From Microlunatus panaciterrae (lineage in GTDB: Bacteria > Actinomycetota > Actinomycetes > Propionibacteriales > Propionibacteriaceae), in assembly GCF_016907535.1 (NCBI RefSeq), contig NZ_JAFBCF010000001.1, positions 3,348,001 through 3,412,000 on the forward strand: a DNA stretch of 64,000 nucleotides. The letters run 5' to 3'. The notes under the pieces are model-generated. The model saw nothing but the letters and a program-made list of their open reading frames with translations, was not told where the DNA came from and ran no database searches. Positions 51,736 through 61,853 of the stretch are shown here, piece by piece; positions within the stretch are counted from its first letter, which is position 1; each line of letters starts with the position of its first letter. The position numbers and the translations under genes are program-made.

Positions 51736-52397
51736 TGCGCGTCGTCGTCGCCGGCGGTCACGGCCAGATCGCCCGGCTGGTGCTGCAGGGGCTTGCCGAG
51801 GCGGGACATCAGGCCGTCGGTCTGATCCGCAACCCCGACCACGCGGTCGACCTGCTGCAGCTGGACGCCATCCCGGTGCTGATCGACCTGGAGCAGGTGG
51901 CCCTCGACGCCCTGGCTGCTGACCTGGTCGGGGTGGACGCGGTGGTCTTCGCCGCCGGCGCGGGACCCGGCAGCGGACCGGAGCGCAAGCTCACCGTCGA
52001 CCGTGATGCCGCCGTGCTGCTGGCCGATGCCGCGGAGCGGGCGGGTGTCAACCGCTACCTGATGGTCTCGGCCCTCGGTGCCGACAGCTTCGACCCCGAC
52101 TCGACCGACGTCTTCCAGATCTATCTGCGGGCCAAGAGCGAGGCGGACGCCGACCTGCGCCGACGTGACCTGGACTGGACTATCATCCGGCCGGGCGGTC
52201 TGACCGACGACCAGCCGACCGGACTGGTCACCCTGGCCGAACAGACCGGGCCCGGCAGTATCCCGCGGGCTGATGTGGCGGCGCTGGTGATCGAGGCGCT
52301 TCTGCACCGGACGGCGGTCCGGTGCCAGTTCGAGGCCATCTCCGGCGAGACACCGATCAATGAGGCGCTGGCCGCGCAGGCCGGGGCCGGGCAGTAG
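51735..52397 (+). CDS. NAD(P)-binding, NmrA/SDR-like oxidoreductase
   Basis: A 220-residue Rossmann protein with VVVAGGHGQIARLVLQGL at the N-terminus, VVFAAGAGPGSG, MVSALGAD and IIRPGGLTDD. This matches the atypical SDR5 subgroup of sugar-epimerase-like proteins (YwnB/Ycf39 type), which often lack the catalytic Tyr-Lys pair; here YLRAKSEAD retains a Y-x-x-x-K. Role unknown. It overlaps the hydrolase gene by one base and is probably co-transcribed with it. Confidence 0.85.
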   Translation: MRVVVAGGHGQIARLVLQGLAEAGHQAVGLIRNPDHAVDLLQLDAIPVLIDLEQVALDALAADLVGVDAVVFAAGAGPGSGPERKLTVDRDAAVLLADAAERAGVNRYLMVSALGADSFDPDSTDVFQIYLRAKSEADADLRRRDLDWTIIRPGGLTDDQPTGLVTLAEQTGPGSIPRADVAALVIEALLHRTAVRCQFEAISGETPINEALAAQAGAGQ

Positions 52398-52434
52398 CGC
52401 ACCGGGGCCGCCGTTCCGGTCCTACGCTGAGCGG

Positions 52435-53577
52435 GTGAGCGAGCCAACTGCGGTTGTGGTGGTCGGCGGGGGACCGGCCGGCCTGGCGACTGCGGCGGCG
52501 CTGGGCCGGCATGGAGTCGAGGCGCAGGTGCTGGACCGCGGCGACACGGTCGGGGAATCCTGGGCGAACCGGTACGCGCGGCTGCATCTGCACACGCCAC
52601 GCGTCCAGTCGCACCTGCCGGGACTGCGCATCCCGGCCACGATGGGCCGCTGGGTCGGCCGGGACGACCTGGTCGCCTACCTGCAGCAGTATGCGGCGCA
52701 CCACCGGCTGCAGGTCCGGCTCGGCGTCGACGTCCATCGCGTCGAACGGTCCGCCGGCGGTTACCGGGTGCTGACAGGGCAGGGGGAGCTGACGGCACGG
52801 AGCGTGGTGGTGGCGACCGGCTACAACCAGGAGCCGGTGCTGCCCGACTGGCCGGGAGCCTCAGAGTTCACCGGCGAGCTGCTGCATGCGGCGGCCTACC
52901 GGGACGGGTCGGTCTACCGTGGCCTGGACGTACTGGTGGTCGGTGGCGGCAACTCGGGCGCGGAGATCGCCGCCGACCTGGCCGAGCACGGTGCCCGCTC
53001 GGTGCGGTTGGCGATCCGCACACCGCCGCAGATCGTGCCACGCCAGATCGGGCCGGTGCCGACGACGCTGCTCGGCATCCTCAATGACCTGCTGCCCGCA
53101 CCGGTCGTCGACCCGGTCAACCGGTTGCTGCAGCGGGTGACGGTCGGTGACCTGACCGGCTTCGGCGTGGGTCGGCCCAGCGAGGGTCTGGTCGCGCAGA
53201 TGCGCCGTACGGATGTAGTGCCGACCATCGATGTCGGACTGCTGTCCCAGCTCCGGCTGGGTACGGTCCGGGTGGTGCCGGCCGTGGTCGCCCTGCACCC
53301 CGACCGGGTGCAGCTCGCGGACGGGCAGCGGGTCCGGGCCGATGTGGTGATCGCCGCAACCGGCTATCGGCGGACACTGCCCGCGTTGGTGGGCCATCTC
53401 GGGGTGCTCAGCGGTGACCGCCCGCTGGTGAAGGGCGGTCGGACCAGCCCGTGGGCACCCGACCTCTACTTCGTCGGTCTCGCCAACGCGCTGAAGGGCC
53501 TGCTGCTGCAGATCAACCTGGACGCCCGGGCCGTCGCCCGGGCGATCAGCGCCCGAGAGCGGGCGTCGGCACGCTGA
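52435..53577 (+). CDS. FAD-dependent oxidoreductase (flavin monooxygenase/CzcO-like)
   Basis: A 380-residue two-dinucleotide-fold flavoprotein: VVVGGGPAGLATAAALG binds FAD, VVATGYNQEPVLPDWPG follows, VVGGGNSGAEIAADLA binds NAD(P), and ATGYRRTLPALV closes the fold. The architecture matches class B flavin monooxygenases of YUCCA/CzcO type. Substrate unknown. GTG 52435 follows TACGCT (52423-52428) by 6 bases. Its 3' end overlaps the convergent gene by 32 bases. Confidence 0.88.
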   Translation: MSEPTAVVVVGGGPAGLATAAALGRHGVEAQVLDRGDTVGESWANRYARLHLHTPRVQSHLPGLRIPATMGRWVGRDDLVAYLQQYAAHHRLQVRLGVDVHRVERSAGGYRVLTGQGELTARSVVVATGYNQEPVLPDWPGASEFTGELLHAAAYRDGSVYRGLDVLVVGGGNSGAEIAADLAEHGARSVRLAIRTPPQIVPRQIGPVPTTLLGILNDLLPAPVVDPVNRLLQRVTVGDLTGFGVGRPSEGLVAQMRRTDVVPTIDVGLLSQLRLGTVRVVPAVVALHPDRVQLADGQRVRADVVIAATGYRRTLPALVGHLGVLSGDRPLVKGGRTSPWAPDLYFVGLANALKGLLLQINLDARAVARAISARERASAR

Positions 53578-54832
53578 GCGGCTGGGTCGCGCCCAGGTCA
53601 CGCCAGACGAACTCCGGGATGCGGCCCAGGAACGAGGTGAGGAAGTCCGTCGTCTGGCTGATCAACTGGGTGTCATGCGACGCTGGGTAGGCAACCAGCA
53701 GGTTGCGGTGGAAGCAGAACCTGCCGGGCCGAGCAGCCAGCAGGAACTCCATCATCCGCGGATGAATCACGTCGTAGGCGAGCTTCCGGCTGGCTGAGAT
53801 GACCGTGAACGCCTCGTTGAACGCCTGGCTCTCGAAGTCGATGTCGCGCCGCCGCCGCAGCAGGCCCTCCGGCAGGACCGACAGATCGGGCACCTGCACC
53901 GGCAGGCTCAGCGCGATGATCGGCTGCTGGTGGTGGTCGGTGACGGTGCGGGTGTGGGTGTGGCCCTCACTGTCTGTGCTGGTCTCGGTGTGCGTGGTCT
54001 GCCAGTGGTAGCGGAAGGCCGTCATCGGCACGCCGCGGACGGTGCCGCGGATCACGTCCGAGGTCCGCCGTCCGGTCCCCACGCCGAACGGGTCGATCCC
54101 GGCGAAGGCGGGGATCAGTGAGTCGTCCACCCCGACCCAGGCCCAGTCTTGGCCGTAGAAGCCGTACCCCGGCACCTTGTCCGCGATCGCGTACCCACCG
54201 AGCCGGCCCAGGTCCATCGCCGCAGCCACCCCGGCGAGCCGGTCCACGAACACGGTCAGCTCGTCCGGGTCCTTGGGCGCTCCCAACGCGACCAGTGACC
54301 GGTGGTCGATGCTGAGGTCGACCGGCCCGGTTCGGGCCCAGTCGACGAGCTGCTGGCGAGCCTGCGGGGTCAGCACCGCCGTAGCGTAGCCGGGCTCGGC
54401 CGCCCGGACGCCGAAGACAGTCCCGAAGGCCGGGTCGACCGTCACCTCCGGCCAGCGGACCCCGGTGCGGCGCGGCGTCGTCGCCCGGCTGCAGACGTAC
54501 AGCTCCGGCAGGGCGAGCGGCAGGCTCACCATCGCCACCCGGTCGTCGAACGCGGGTCCACCGCCGGTGTAGGTGTACTCAAGCGACTGGAAGGCCCAGC
54601 CCGACCGGGTGCGGCCGACGATGGCGTTGTCGACCTTCCGGCTGATACCGACACCGAACGGGGGCACACCGAGCGACTGGGCGCTGGCCAGGCTGGGGGA
54701 CGACTCGTAGCGCCAGCCGAGCTCGCGGATCTTCCCCTTCCAGAGCTGGCGCCGCACGGCGAAGACCACCGCTACGGCGACACCTGCGGCCACCAGCAGC
54801 ACCAGGATGAGCAGGACCGTGCTGCTGTTCAT
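53546..54832 (-). CDS. Membrane-anchored protein with an internally duplicated domain
   Basis: A 428-residue protein with an N-terminal helix (VLLILVLLVAAGVAVAVVFAV) and two similar soluble halves. The first half has PPFGVGISRKVDNAIVG, then VAMVSLPLALPELYV and LTPQARQQLVDWA...IDHRSLVAL. The second half repeats these as DPFGVGTGRRTSDVIRG, IIALSLPVQVPDLSV and IHPRMMEFLLAA...FHRNLLVAY. I know similar single units from DUF3137-like proteins; function unknown. It is coupled to the EamA gene upstream by a four-base overlap (ATGA). Confidence 0.8.
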   Translation of the reverse strand: MNSSTVLLILVLLVAAGVAVAVVFAVRRQLWKGKIRELGWRYESSPSLASAQSLGVPPFGVGISRKVDNAIVGRTRSGWAFQSLEYTYTGGGPAFDDRVAMVSLPLALPELYVCSRATTPRRTGVRWPEVTVDPAFGTVFGVRAAEPGYATAVLTPQARQQLVDWARTGPVDLSIDHRSLVALGAPKDPDELTVFVDRLAGVAAAMDLGRLGGYAIADKVPGYGFYGQDWAWVGVDDSLIPAFAGIDPFGVGTGRRTSDVIRGTVRGVPMTAFRYHWQTTHTETSTDSEGHTHTRTVTDHHQQPIIALSLPVQVPDLSVLPEGLLRRRRDIDFESQAFNEAFTVISASRKLAYDVIHPRMMEFLLAARPGRFCFHRNLLVAYPASHDTQLISQTTDFLTSFLGRIPEFVWRDLGATQPLSVPTPALGR

Positions 54833-55767
54833 GGGGAATGGGGCCTCTCCGGGGTAGCGGTCAGGTCATCGGCCGCCTCGAGAGTGGCCTCGGCCGCCCT
54901 CAGGCTGCGTCGCGGAGCCAGCTCCACCAGATACATGGCGGTCAGGATCGCCAGGCCGCCGAGCAGCATCCGCCAGCTGATCCTCTCACCACCGAGGGCC
55001 ACCGCGAACGCTGCGGCCCAGACCGGCTCCATCGACATCACCACCGCAGCCCGGGTGGGCTCGATCCGGGCCTGCGCCCAGGTCTGCAGGAACATGGTCA
55101 GGGCGCCGGCGACGACGGCGAGGTAGACGATCACCAGCCAGTCGCCGCCGGACCCGGGCAGCTGGATCCGCCAGTCCCCGGGGCCGATCAGGGCGCCGAC
55201 CGTGCAGACCAGGGCGATGACGACCATCTGCACCACGGTCAGGCTCATCGTCGTCTCCGGTGTGCTCCAGCGGCCCATGGCGATGATGTGCCCGGCATAG
55301 ATGATGGCCGCACCGAGGGTGAGCAGCTCGCCGTAGCCGAGGGCGAAACCTTGGAGCGACAGCACGCCCAGCCCGCCGGTGGCGAGCCCGACGGCGATCC
55401 AGGTGACGGCACTGACCCGGACCCTGAAGATGAGCGCCGCCAACAGCGGGGTGGCCACGACGTAGAGACCGGTGATGAAGCCGGAGACGCTGGCCGCGGT
55501 GTGGGACAGGCCCACCGTCTGCAGGATCTGGGCGACCCCGTACAGCAGCCCGAGCCCGACACCGCGGGCCAAGGTGGCCGCGCTCATCCTCAGCTGCCGG
55601 AAGGCGACCAGCACCAGCACCAGGCTCGCGATGGCGAACCTGACCGCCAGCAGGTCGGTGACCGGGATCCGGGTGACGACGTCCTTGATCATGAAGAACG
55701 TCGAGCCCCAGGCAGCCGTCATGGCCAGAATGGCGACGAAGGCGAGATGGTTGCGCCGGGGGCTCAC
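54829..55767 (-). CDS. EamA/DMT family transporter
   Basis: A 312-residue integral membrane protein with ten helices in two EamA repeats. WGSTFFMIKDV near residue 20 and the second-repeat EPVWAAAFAVALGGERIS are typical. DMT permeases of this kind export amino acids or related metabolites. The cytoplasmic tail is acidic and alanine-rich. Start is GTG 55767; no ribosome site stands out. It is coupled to the downstream gene by four bases. 66 bases separate its start from the PASTA kinase stop on the same strand. Confidence 0.88.
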   Translation of the reverse strand: MSPRRNHLAFVAILAMTAAWGSTFFMIKDVVTRIPVTDLLAVRFAIASLVLVLVAFRQLRMSAATLARGVGLGLLYGVAQILQTVGLSHTAASVSGFITGLYVVATPLLAALIFRVRVSAVTWIAVGLATGGLGVLSLQGFALGYGELLTLGAAIIYAGHIIAMGRWSTPETTMSLTVVQMVVIALVCTVGALIGPGDWRIQLPGSGGDWLVIVYLAVVAGALTMFLQTWAQARIEPTRAAVVMSMEPVWAAAFAVALGGERISWRMLLGGLAILTAMYLVELAPRRSLRAAEATLEAADDLTATPERPHSP

Positions 55768-55833
55768 GGGCAGCAGGCTTTCACAGTGAATGGGGTCTCA
55801 CAGGCGATGGGGCGTCACAGCAGAGGGGCGCGC

Positions 55834-57912
55834 TCAGACGTAGTAGAGGGTGACGGTGGAGCCCTTGGGTGCCTTGGTGCCGGACCGCGGATCGGTGTAG
55901 GCGACGAAACCGACCCCGAGGAAGTTCTGGCTGACCGGCTTCTTGGCCACCTTGAAGCCGCGGTCGGCCATCACCCGGGTGGCGGCCTGCAGCCCCATCG
56001 CGCGCACGTTCGGGACCGTCACCAGCACCGGCCCGAGCGAGCGGACCAGCGCGATGGTGTCGCCCTTCTTGCCGTTGCCCTTGTCCGGGCTCTGGCTGAT
56101 CACCAGACCGGCGGCGACGCTGCCGGAATGGCGGGTGGTCTCCTTCACCGTGAAGCCGGCCTTCTTCAGCGCCTTCTGCGCGTCCGTGGCCGACTTGCCG
56201 GTGTAGTCGACGATGTCGATCGGCTTCGGTCCGCGAGAGACGGTCAGGTCGACCGGGGTCAGCTTCTTGAGCCTGGCGCCGGCCCGTTGGGAGGCCCTCA
56301 GCACATGGTCCTTGGCCGTGGTGTCATCCCAGGTCTCGGAGACCTTGCCGACCGCCAGGTTCTGCTTCTTCAGGGCGGCGAGCGCGTCGGTCCGGCTCTC
56401 ACCGACCAGGTCGGGCATGGCGTACCGTTCCGGACCCTTCGACACGACCGCCGTCATCGTGGCGCCGGACTCGATCCTGCTGCCGGCAGCCGGGTCGGTG
56501 GAGATGACGCTGCCCTTGGCGACGGTCTCGCTGAACGCCTGGTGGAAGGCGATGTTGAGGCTGGACTCACGTGCCGCGGCCGCGGCCTGGTCCTGCGTCA
56601 TCGCGGTCAAAGCGGGGGCGGTGGTGTAGCGGCCCTTGGTGAGGTACCAACCCGCGGTGGCAGCCAGCACCGTCAGCATCAGCACCAGGACCAGCGCGAT
56701 CCAGCCGCGCCAGCGGTTGCGGCGCTGCCGGCGGTGCTGGTCCTGCAGACGGTCCGTGCCGACAGGGCTGGTCGTGGCCGGACGGCGCCGCGAGCCGGCC
56801 AAGGCGCTGACGCGTGACGGGGAGGGGGGCGACACCGGCACCCGGGTCAGCACCCGCTGGGCCGACGCGTGACCCGCGGGCCGGTCAGCCGCGGGGCCGG
56901 TGACGGTCGTGGTCGGCTCGAAGTCGACCCCCTGCGCCCTTGAGAACGGGTCGGGATCGACTGCCGCGAGCTCGTCGTCGCCGAACGCGGGCCGGTCCTG
57001 CAGCCCGAGCAGCGGGGTGGTCAGGTCCTGGGTGAGCTCCGGGTCGTCATGCAGGCCCTCCTTCAGAGCGGCCCGCACCCGGCGTACCTGCATCAGCATC
57101 ACCCGCGCGTCGTGCGGCCGGGCGTCCGGGTCGCGTGCGGTCACGCAGGCCAGCAGCGCGTCGAGGTAGGGCGGGATGGTGCCAGGGGCCGCGAACTCCG
57201 ACGGCGGCGGGACGTCGTTGTGGACATGGGCATAGGCGACCTGGATGGGCGTCTCCCCGGTGTGCGGCTTGCGCCCGGTGAGCAGCTCGAACAGCACCAC
57301 GCCGGTGCTGTAGACGTCCGAGCGCGGCCCCGCCTTGCCGGAGATGACCAGCTCAGGTGGCAGATAGGAGACGGTGCCGATGAGCAGGCCCGCAGTGGCG
57401 GTGGAGGTCTGCGCGGTGACGGCCTTGGCCAGCCCGAAGTCGGCGACCTTGATCTGGCCCCGGTCGGAGATCAGCACGTTCTCGGGCTTGACGTCGCGGT
57501 GGACCAGCCCGGCGTCGTGGGCACAGGCCAGCGCGTTCAGCACCGGCTCGATCAGGTCCAGGGCGCGCAATGCGGAGACCGGCGCCTCGCGGCTGATCAC
57601 GTCCCGCACCGTCATTCCCTCGACGTACTCCATCACGATGTACGGCCGGCCGTTGTCGCGGCCCTGGTCGAACACCGAGACCACGTTGGGGTGGGACAGC
57701 CGGGCCGCGGCGCGGGCCTCGCGGTCGAACTTGCGGGCGAACTCGGCGTCGTCACCGAGGCCGACATGCATCACCTTGACGGCGACGGTGCGGGTCAGCC
57801 GGGTGTCCACGGCCTGGTAGACGGTGGCCATGCCACCGCGGGCCAGTCGCTGGATGATCTGGTAGCGACCGTCGAGCACATGCCCCACCAGGGGGTCACC
57901 GAGGCTCGTCAT
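55834..57912 (-). CDS. PknB-type serine/threonine kinase with four PASTA domains
   Basis: A 692-residue receptor kinase. The kinase domain (about 15-275) is complete: LARGGMATVYQA, Lys46 in VAVKVM, VHRDVKPENV, ADFGLAKAV, PPE in SYLPPELV. A linker, one membrane helix near 410-435 (WIALVLVLMLTVLAATAGWYL) and four PASTA repeats follow outside, which sense peptidoglycan fragments or lipid II. Position beside aroG resembles mycobacterial PknL (Rv2176). ATG 57912 is used; GTG 57918 with GGAG 5 bases upstream is an alternative. TACACT (57970-57975) is the likely -10. Confidence 0.93.
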   Translation of the reverse strand: MTSLGDPLVGHVLDGRYQIIQRLARGGMATVYQAVDTRLTRTVAVKVMHVGLGDDAEFARKFDREARAAARLSHPNVVSVFDQGRDNGRPYIVMEYVEGMTVRDVISREAPVSALRALDLIEPVLNALACAHDAGLVHRDVKPENVLISDRGQIKVADFGLAKAVTAQTSTATAGLLIGTVSYLPPELVISGKAGPRSDVYSTGVVLFELLTGRKPHTGETPIQVAYAHVHNDVPPPSEFAAPGTIPPYLDALLACVTARDPDARPHDARVMLMQVRRVRAALKEGLHDDPELTQDLTTPLLGLQDRPAFGDDELAAVDPDPFSRAQGVDFEPTTTVTGPAADRPAGHASAQRVLTRVPVSPPSPSRVSALAGSRRRPATTSPVGTDRLQDQHRRQRRNRWRGWIALVLVLMLTVLAATAGWYLTKGRYTTAPALTAMTQDQAAAAARESSLNIAFHQAFSETVAKGSVISTDPAAGSRIESGATMTAVVSKGPERYAMPDLVGESRTDALAALKKQNLAVGKVSETWDDTTAKDHVLRASQRAGARLKKLTPVDLTVSRGPKPIDIVDYTGKSATDAQKALKKAGFTVKETTRHSGSVAAGLVISQSPDKGNGKKGDTIALVRSLGPVLVTVPNVRAMGLQAATRVMADRGFKVAKKPVSQNFLGVGFVAYTDPRSGTKAPKGSTVTLYYV

Positions 57913-58042
57913 TGTCACGCCTGCTCCAGACACGGTCGGGGAAGGAGGGCCGTGTGGGCCTTGTCTTGGAGTGTAGGAGCGGCTCGCCGCCTTTCCGGGC
58001 GCGGCGCGCCGGTCTCTGGACGAATAGCGACTGCCGTTCCAC

Positions 58043-59011
<969 letters not shown>

Positions 59012-59015
<4 letters not shown>

Positions 59016-60151
59016 CTCTCTCGCTCCTCGAAACGGGCCAGGGTGAAACCGGCTGCGACGTCCGGCAGCGCCCCGTCCAGGACGGCGGCGGCGACCACCG
59101 ATGCCGTGATCGGCGTCAGCAGCACCCCGTTGCGGTAGTGGCCGGTGGCCAGGGTCACCCCGTCGATGCCACTGGCTCCCAGGATAGGTGCGTTGTCCGG
59201 GGTCCCCGGTCGGTATCCCACCGAGGTCTCGGCCAGCGTGTACTCGGCGGTCATCGGGATCACCGCCCGGGCGTCACGGAGCAGCTCGTAGACGCCGCCG
59301 GCGGTGACCCTGGGATCGAAGCCCAGGTCCTCGACGGTCGCCCCGACCACCACCTCGTGCCCCGATTCGCGCGGCACCAGGTAGACCTCGGCCCCCTGGC
59401 TGAAGGCCCTGACGGTGAGGCCCGGCTGCGGCAGCCCGGCCGGGTCAAGTCGCAGGATCTGGCCCTTGACCGGCCGGACCGGGAGGTGGAGGGGCAGGTC
59501 CAGCTGGCCTGCCCAGGCGCCGGCCGCCACCACCACCTGATCGGTGGCGATCCCGCTGCCGTCGCTGAGCCGGACCCCGACGACGCGGTCGCCGGCGAGC
59601 TCGAGCCGGCCGACGGCGCCGTCGACCCGGCGGACGCCGGCCCGACCGGCGGCCTCGCGCAGGGCGGCCCACAGCAGCCGGTTGTCACAGCTCCAGTCGC
59701 CGCCGACCAGCAGCCCGGAGCGGATGGTAGGCGCCAGCAGCGGCTCCTGCCGCCGGCACTCGCGGCTGGTCAGCCGCTCCGACTCGAGGCCGATCCGGGT
59801 GAGGTAGTCGGCCAGCATGCCCAGCCGGGCCGCGTCGTCGGCCGTGGAGGCTACCGAGAGCGTCGGTGTCCGCCGCAGCCCGACCGGCAGGCCGCTGGCG
59901 GTCCCGACCTCGGTGGCGAAGTCGTCGAACATGCCGATCGAGGCGAGTGTCAGCCGGAGCAGCTTCTCCTCCGTGAACGTCGTCTCCGTCACCGGCGCCA
60001 GCATGCCTGCCGCAACGCGCGAGGCGGCAGCCTCGGCATCACCGGCGACGACCGTGACCCGCAGCCCGGCCTGGGCGAGGCGCCAACCGATGGAGGTGCC
60101 GATCAGTCCGCCGCCGACGATGACGACGTCGGCGGTAGGGGTCTGGGGCAC
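59012..60151 (-). CDS. thiO: Glycine oxidase ThiO
   Basis: A 379-residue FAD enzyme oxidising glycine to dehydroglycine (iminoacetate) for thiazole synthesis. The N-terminal DVVIVGGGLIGTSIGWRLA binds FAD; ASRVAAGMLAP and the C-terminal GYRPGTPDNAPILG and TGHYRNGVLLTP are family hallmarks. Start GTG 60151 is chosen because TACCAT (60158-60163) ends 6 bases upstream; GTG 60154 is in frame too. The open frame continues far upstream but is antisense to thiE. Divergent from thiE, with a 60-base intergenic region too short for a TPP riboswitch. Confidence 0.93.
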
Positions 60152-60211
60152 CACGTCATGGTACTGAGTTGGCCGACGGACCGACCGGGGCCGCCCCACT
60201 AGGCTGGAGAG

Positions 60212-60934
60212 GTGACTGCACTGATGGGACTCGAAACCAGGCTGCGCCTCGCCCGGCTCTACCTGTGCACGGATGCGCGTGAGCGGCAGGGTGACCTGGA
60301 GGACTTCCTGCACGCCGCCTTCTCCGGTGGCGTCGACATCATCCAGATCCGGCAGAAGGGGATGGCTCCCGAGCAGGAGCTGGAGGTGCTGGGGCGCGCC
60401 CGTGAGGTCGCCTTCAACTACCAGGGCCTGGTCTGTGTCAACGACTCCGCCGAGCTGGCCGGACGGTTCTCCGCCGACCTGCTGCATCTCGGCCAGACCG
60501 ACGGCGGGGCCAGGGCGGCCCGCCGACACCTGCACCGCTGGGCGCTGATCGGTCGCTCCACCCACTCTCGGCAGCAGGCCGACCAGGCCGTGGAAGACGA
60601 CGACGTGAACTACTTCTGTGTCGGGCCGGTGTACGCCACCGCGACCAAGCCCGACTATCCGCCGGTCGGGCTGGACCTGGTCCGCTACGCCACCGAGGTC
60701 CAACCGCCGTGGGACGTGGCGTCCAAGCCGTGGTTCGCGATCGGGGGCGTCAACGCGGACAACCTCGACGACGTGCTCGCCGCCGGCGCGAAGCGGATCT
60801 GCGTGGTCCGTCCGATCACCGAGGCGTCCGACCCGGCGGCCGCCGCCGCCGCGCTGAAGGCTCGGCTGCGGGAGGCCTGGAACGCGGACCAGCGGATGGA
60901 GCGGTACACCTTCGCGGCCCTGGCTCGCGGATGA
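60212..60934 (+). CDS. thiE: Thiamine phosphate synthase
   Basis: ThiE joins the pyrimidine and thiazole phosphates into thiamine phosphate. The 240-residue barrel shows VDIIQIRQKGM, VNDSAELAG, LHLGQTD (metal-binding Asp), GRSTHSRQQ, YFCVGPVYATATKPDYPPVG and FAIGGVNADNLDDVL. GTG 60212 follows TAGGCT (60200-60205) by 6 bases, a leaderless arrangement, so the usual TPP riboswitch is absent. It diverges from thiO-thiS-thiG. Confidence 0.95.
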   Translation: MTALMGLETRLRLARLYLCTDARERQGDLEDFLHAAFSGGVDIIQIRQKGMAPEQELEVLGRAREVAFNYQGLVCVNDSAELAGRFSADLLHLGQTDGGARAARRHLHRWALIGRSTHSRQQADQAVEDDDVNYFCVGPVYATATKPDYPPVGLDLVRYATEVQPPWDVASKPWFAIGGVNADNLDDVLAAGAKRICVVRPITEASDPAAAAAALKARLREAWNADQRMERYTFAALARG

Positions 60935-60945
60935 GCTCGTCTTCC

Positions 60946-61015
60946 TAGTCAGGTGCCCAAGGAATTAGCCAGGTGCCCAGGAATTAGTCAGGTGTCCAGG
61001 ATTAGTCAGGACGAG
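60946..61015. repeat. Short tandem repeat with shrinking units after thiE
   Basis: TAGTCAGGTGCCCAAGGAAT (20 bases, 60946-60965), TAGCCAGGTGCCCAGGAAT (19, 60966-60984), TAGTCAGGTGTCCAGGAT (18, 60985-61002) and a truncated TAGTCAGGACGAG (61003-61015) follow head to tail. The block is AT-richer than its surroundings. Downstream (61020-61090) is a degenerate CCTGAGCCC/CTCGAACCTGA array of the dispersed-repeat type. Confidence 0.85.
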
Positions 61016-61107
61016 TTGCCGGTCTCGAGGTCCCAGCGCACCTGAGCCCGCTCGGACCTGAGCCCCCTCGAACCTGACCCCCTCGAACCTGAGCCCGGTC
61101 GCCCGGG

Positions 61108-61851
61108 TCAGGCCCGGTGGTCGCCGACCAGCCCACGGGCCAGCGCGAGGGTGGTCGCTGCCGGTTCCACCGGCCGCAGGTCGTAGCGGTCGGCGTAGCC
61201 GGCGAGCACGGCTGCCTGCACATCGGCGGTGGTGACGGCGGGCACCTCGTCAGCGACCGAGCCGACCGAGGCGGCGTCGAACGGCAGGTCGAGTCGGCGG
61301 TGCACCTCGGTGAGCAGCGGCCGGAGCGCCGCAGTGCCGTCCACCACCAGCACGGCACTGAACAGCCAGGCGTCACGGACGATCCGCTGCGCGGTGCCCA
61401 CCAGCTTCACCGTGCCGCGGGCGTTCACGCTATGGGCGCCGGGACAGTACTCGCCGGGCACCTCGCCGACCCTGGCGTCCACGCCGAGGCTGCGGAGAAC
61501 CCTGGCGAACAGGGCACCGAAGTCGGCGAACCGCTGCTCCATCCCGCTCGGGAACCGCGACCCCCGGCCGACGTGGTCGACCACCAGCGCGGATCCGGTG
61601 TAGCCGACGACCCGGCCACCGGCTGCGCGGACGACCGGTGCGAACCCGGACCGCCGGGCCATCTCGACAGCAGCCGCAAAGCCGGCGAGCCTGGTGTCCC
61701 GGCGACCGAACGCCATCGTCGGTACCCCCGCCCGGTAGATCCGCACCGTGTCGTCCCGCTCGGCCCGGTCCACCTGGCGGAGCAGGGCCAACGCGAAGGC
61801 CATCTCCAGCGCCGGGTCGGCCGGCTGGAGGGGTCCGGACAGCAATTGCAT
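61108..61851 (-). CDS. Lipoate-protein ligase A/biotin ligase family protein
   Basis: A 247-residue member of the BPL/LplA/LipB fold. It has PVVRAAGGRVVGYTGSALVVDHV (LplA RRxSGGGAV-like), AHSVNARGTVKLVGTAQRIVRDAWLFSAVLVVD with the candidate catalytic lysine in TVKLVG, and a small C-terminal helix. The classic LplA HxxxNxCF pattern is not evident, so it may attach lipoate or octanoate or act on another carboxylate. ATG 61851 is 2 bases after the upstream stop (translation probably coupled). The 3' end is preceded by the repeat block at 60946-61090. Confidence 0.8.
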   Translation of the reverse strand: MQLLSGPLQPADPALEMAFALALLRQVDRAERDDTVRIYRAGVPTMAFGRRDTRLAGFAAAVEMARRSGFAPVVRAAGGRVVGYTGSALVVDHVGRGSRFPSGMEQRFADFGALFARVLRSLGVDARVGEVPGEYCPGAHSVNARGTVKLVGTAQRIVRDAWLFSAVLVVDGTAALRPLLTEVHRRLDLPFDAASVGSVADEVPAVTTADVQAAVLAGYADRYDLRPVEPAATTLALARGLVGDHRA

Positions 61852-61853
61852 CG

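Noticed and set aside
60152-60211. TPP riboswitch between thiO and thiE
   Set aside because: Only 60 bases lie between the starts and no CTGAGA or thi-box sequence is seen.
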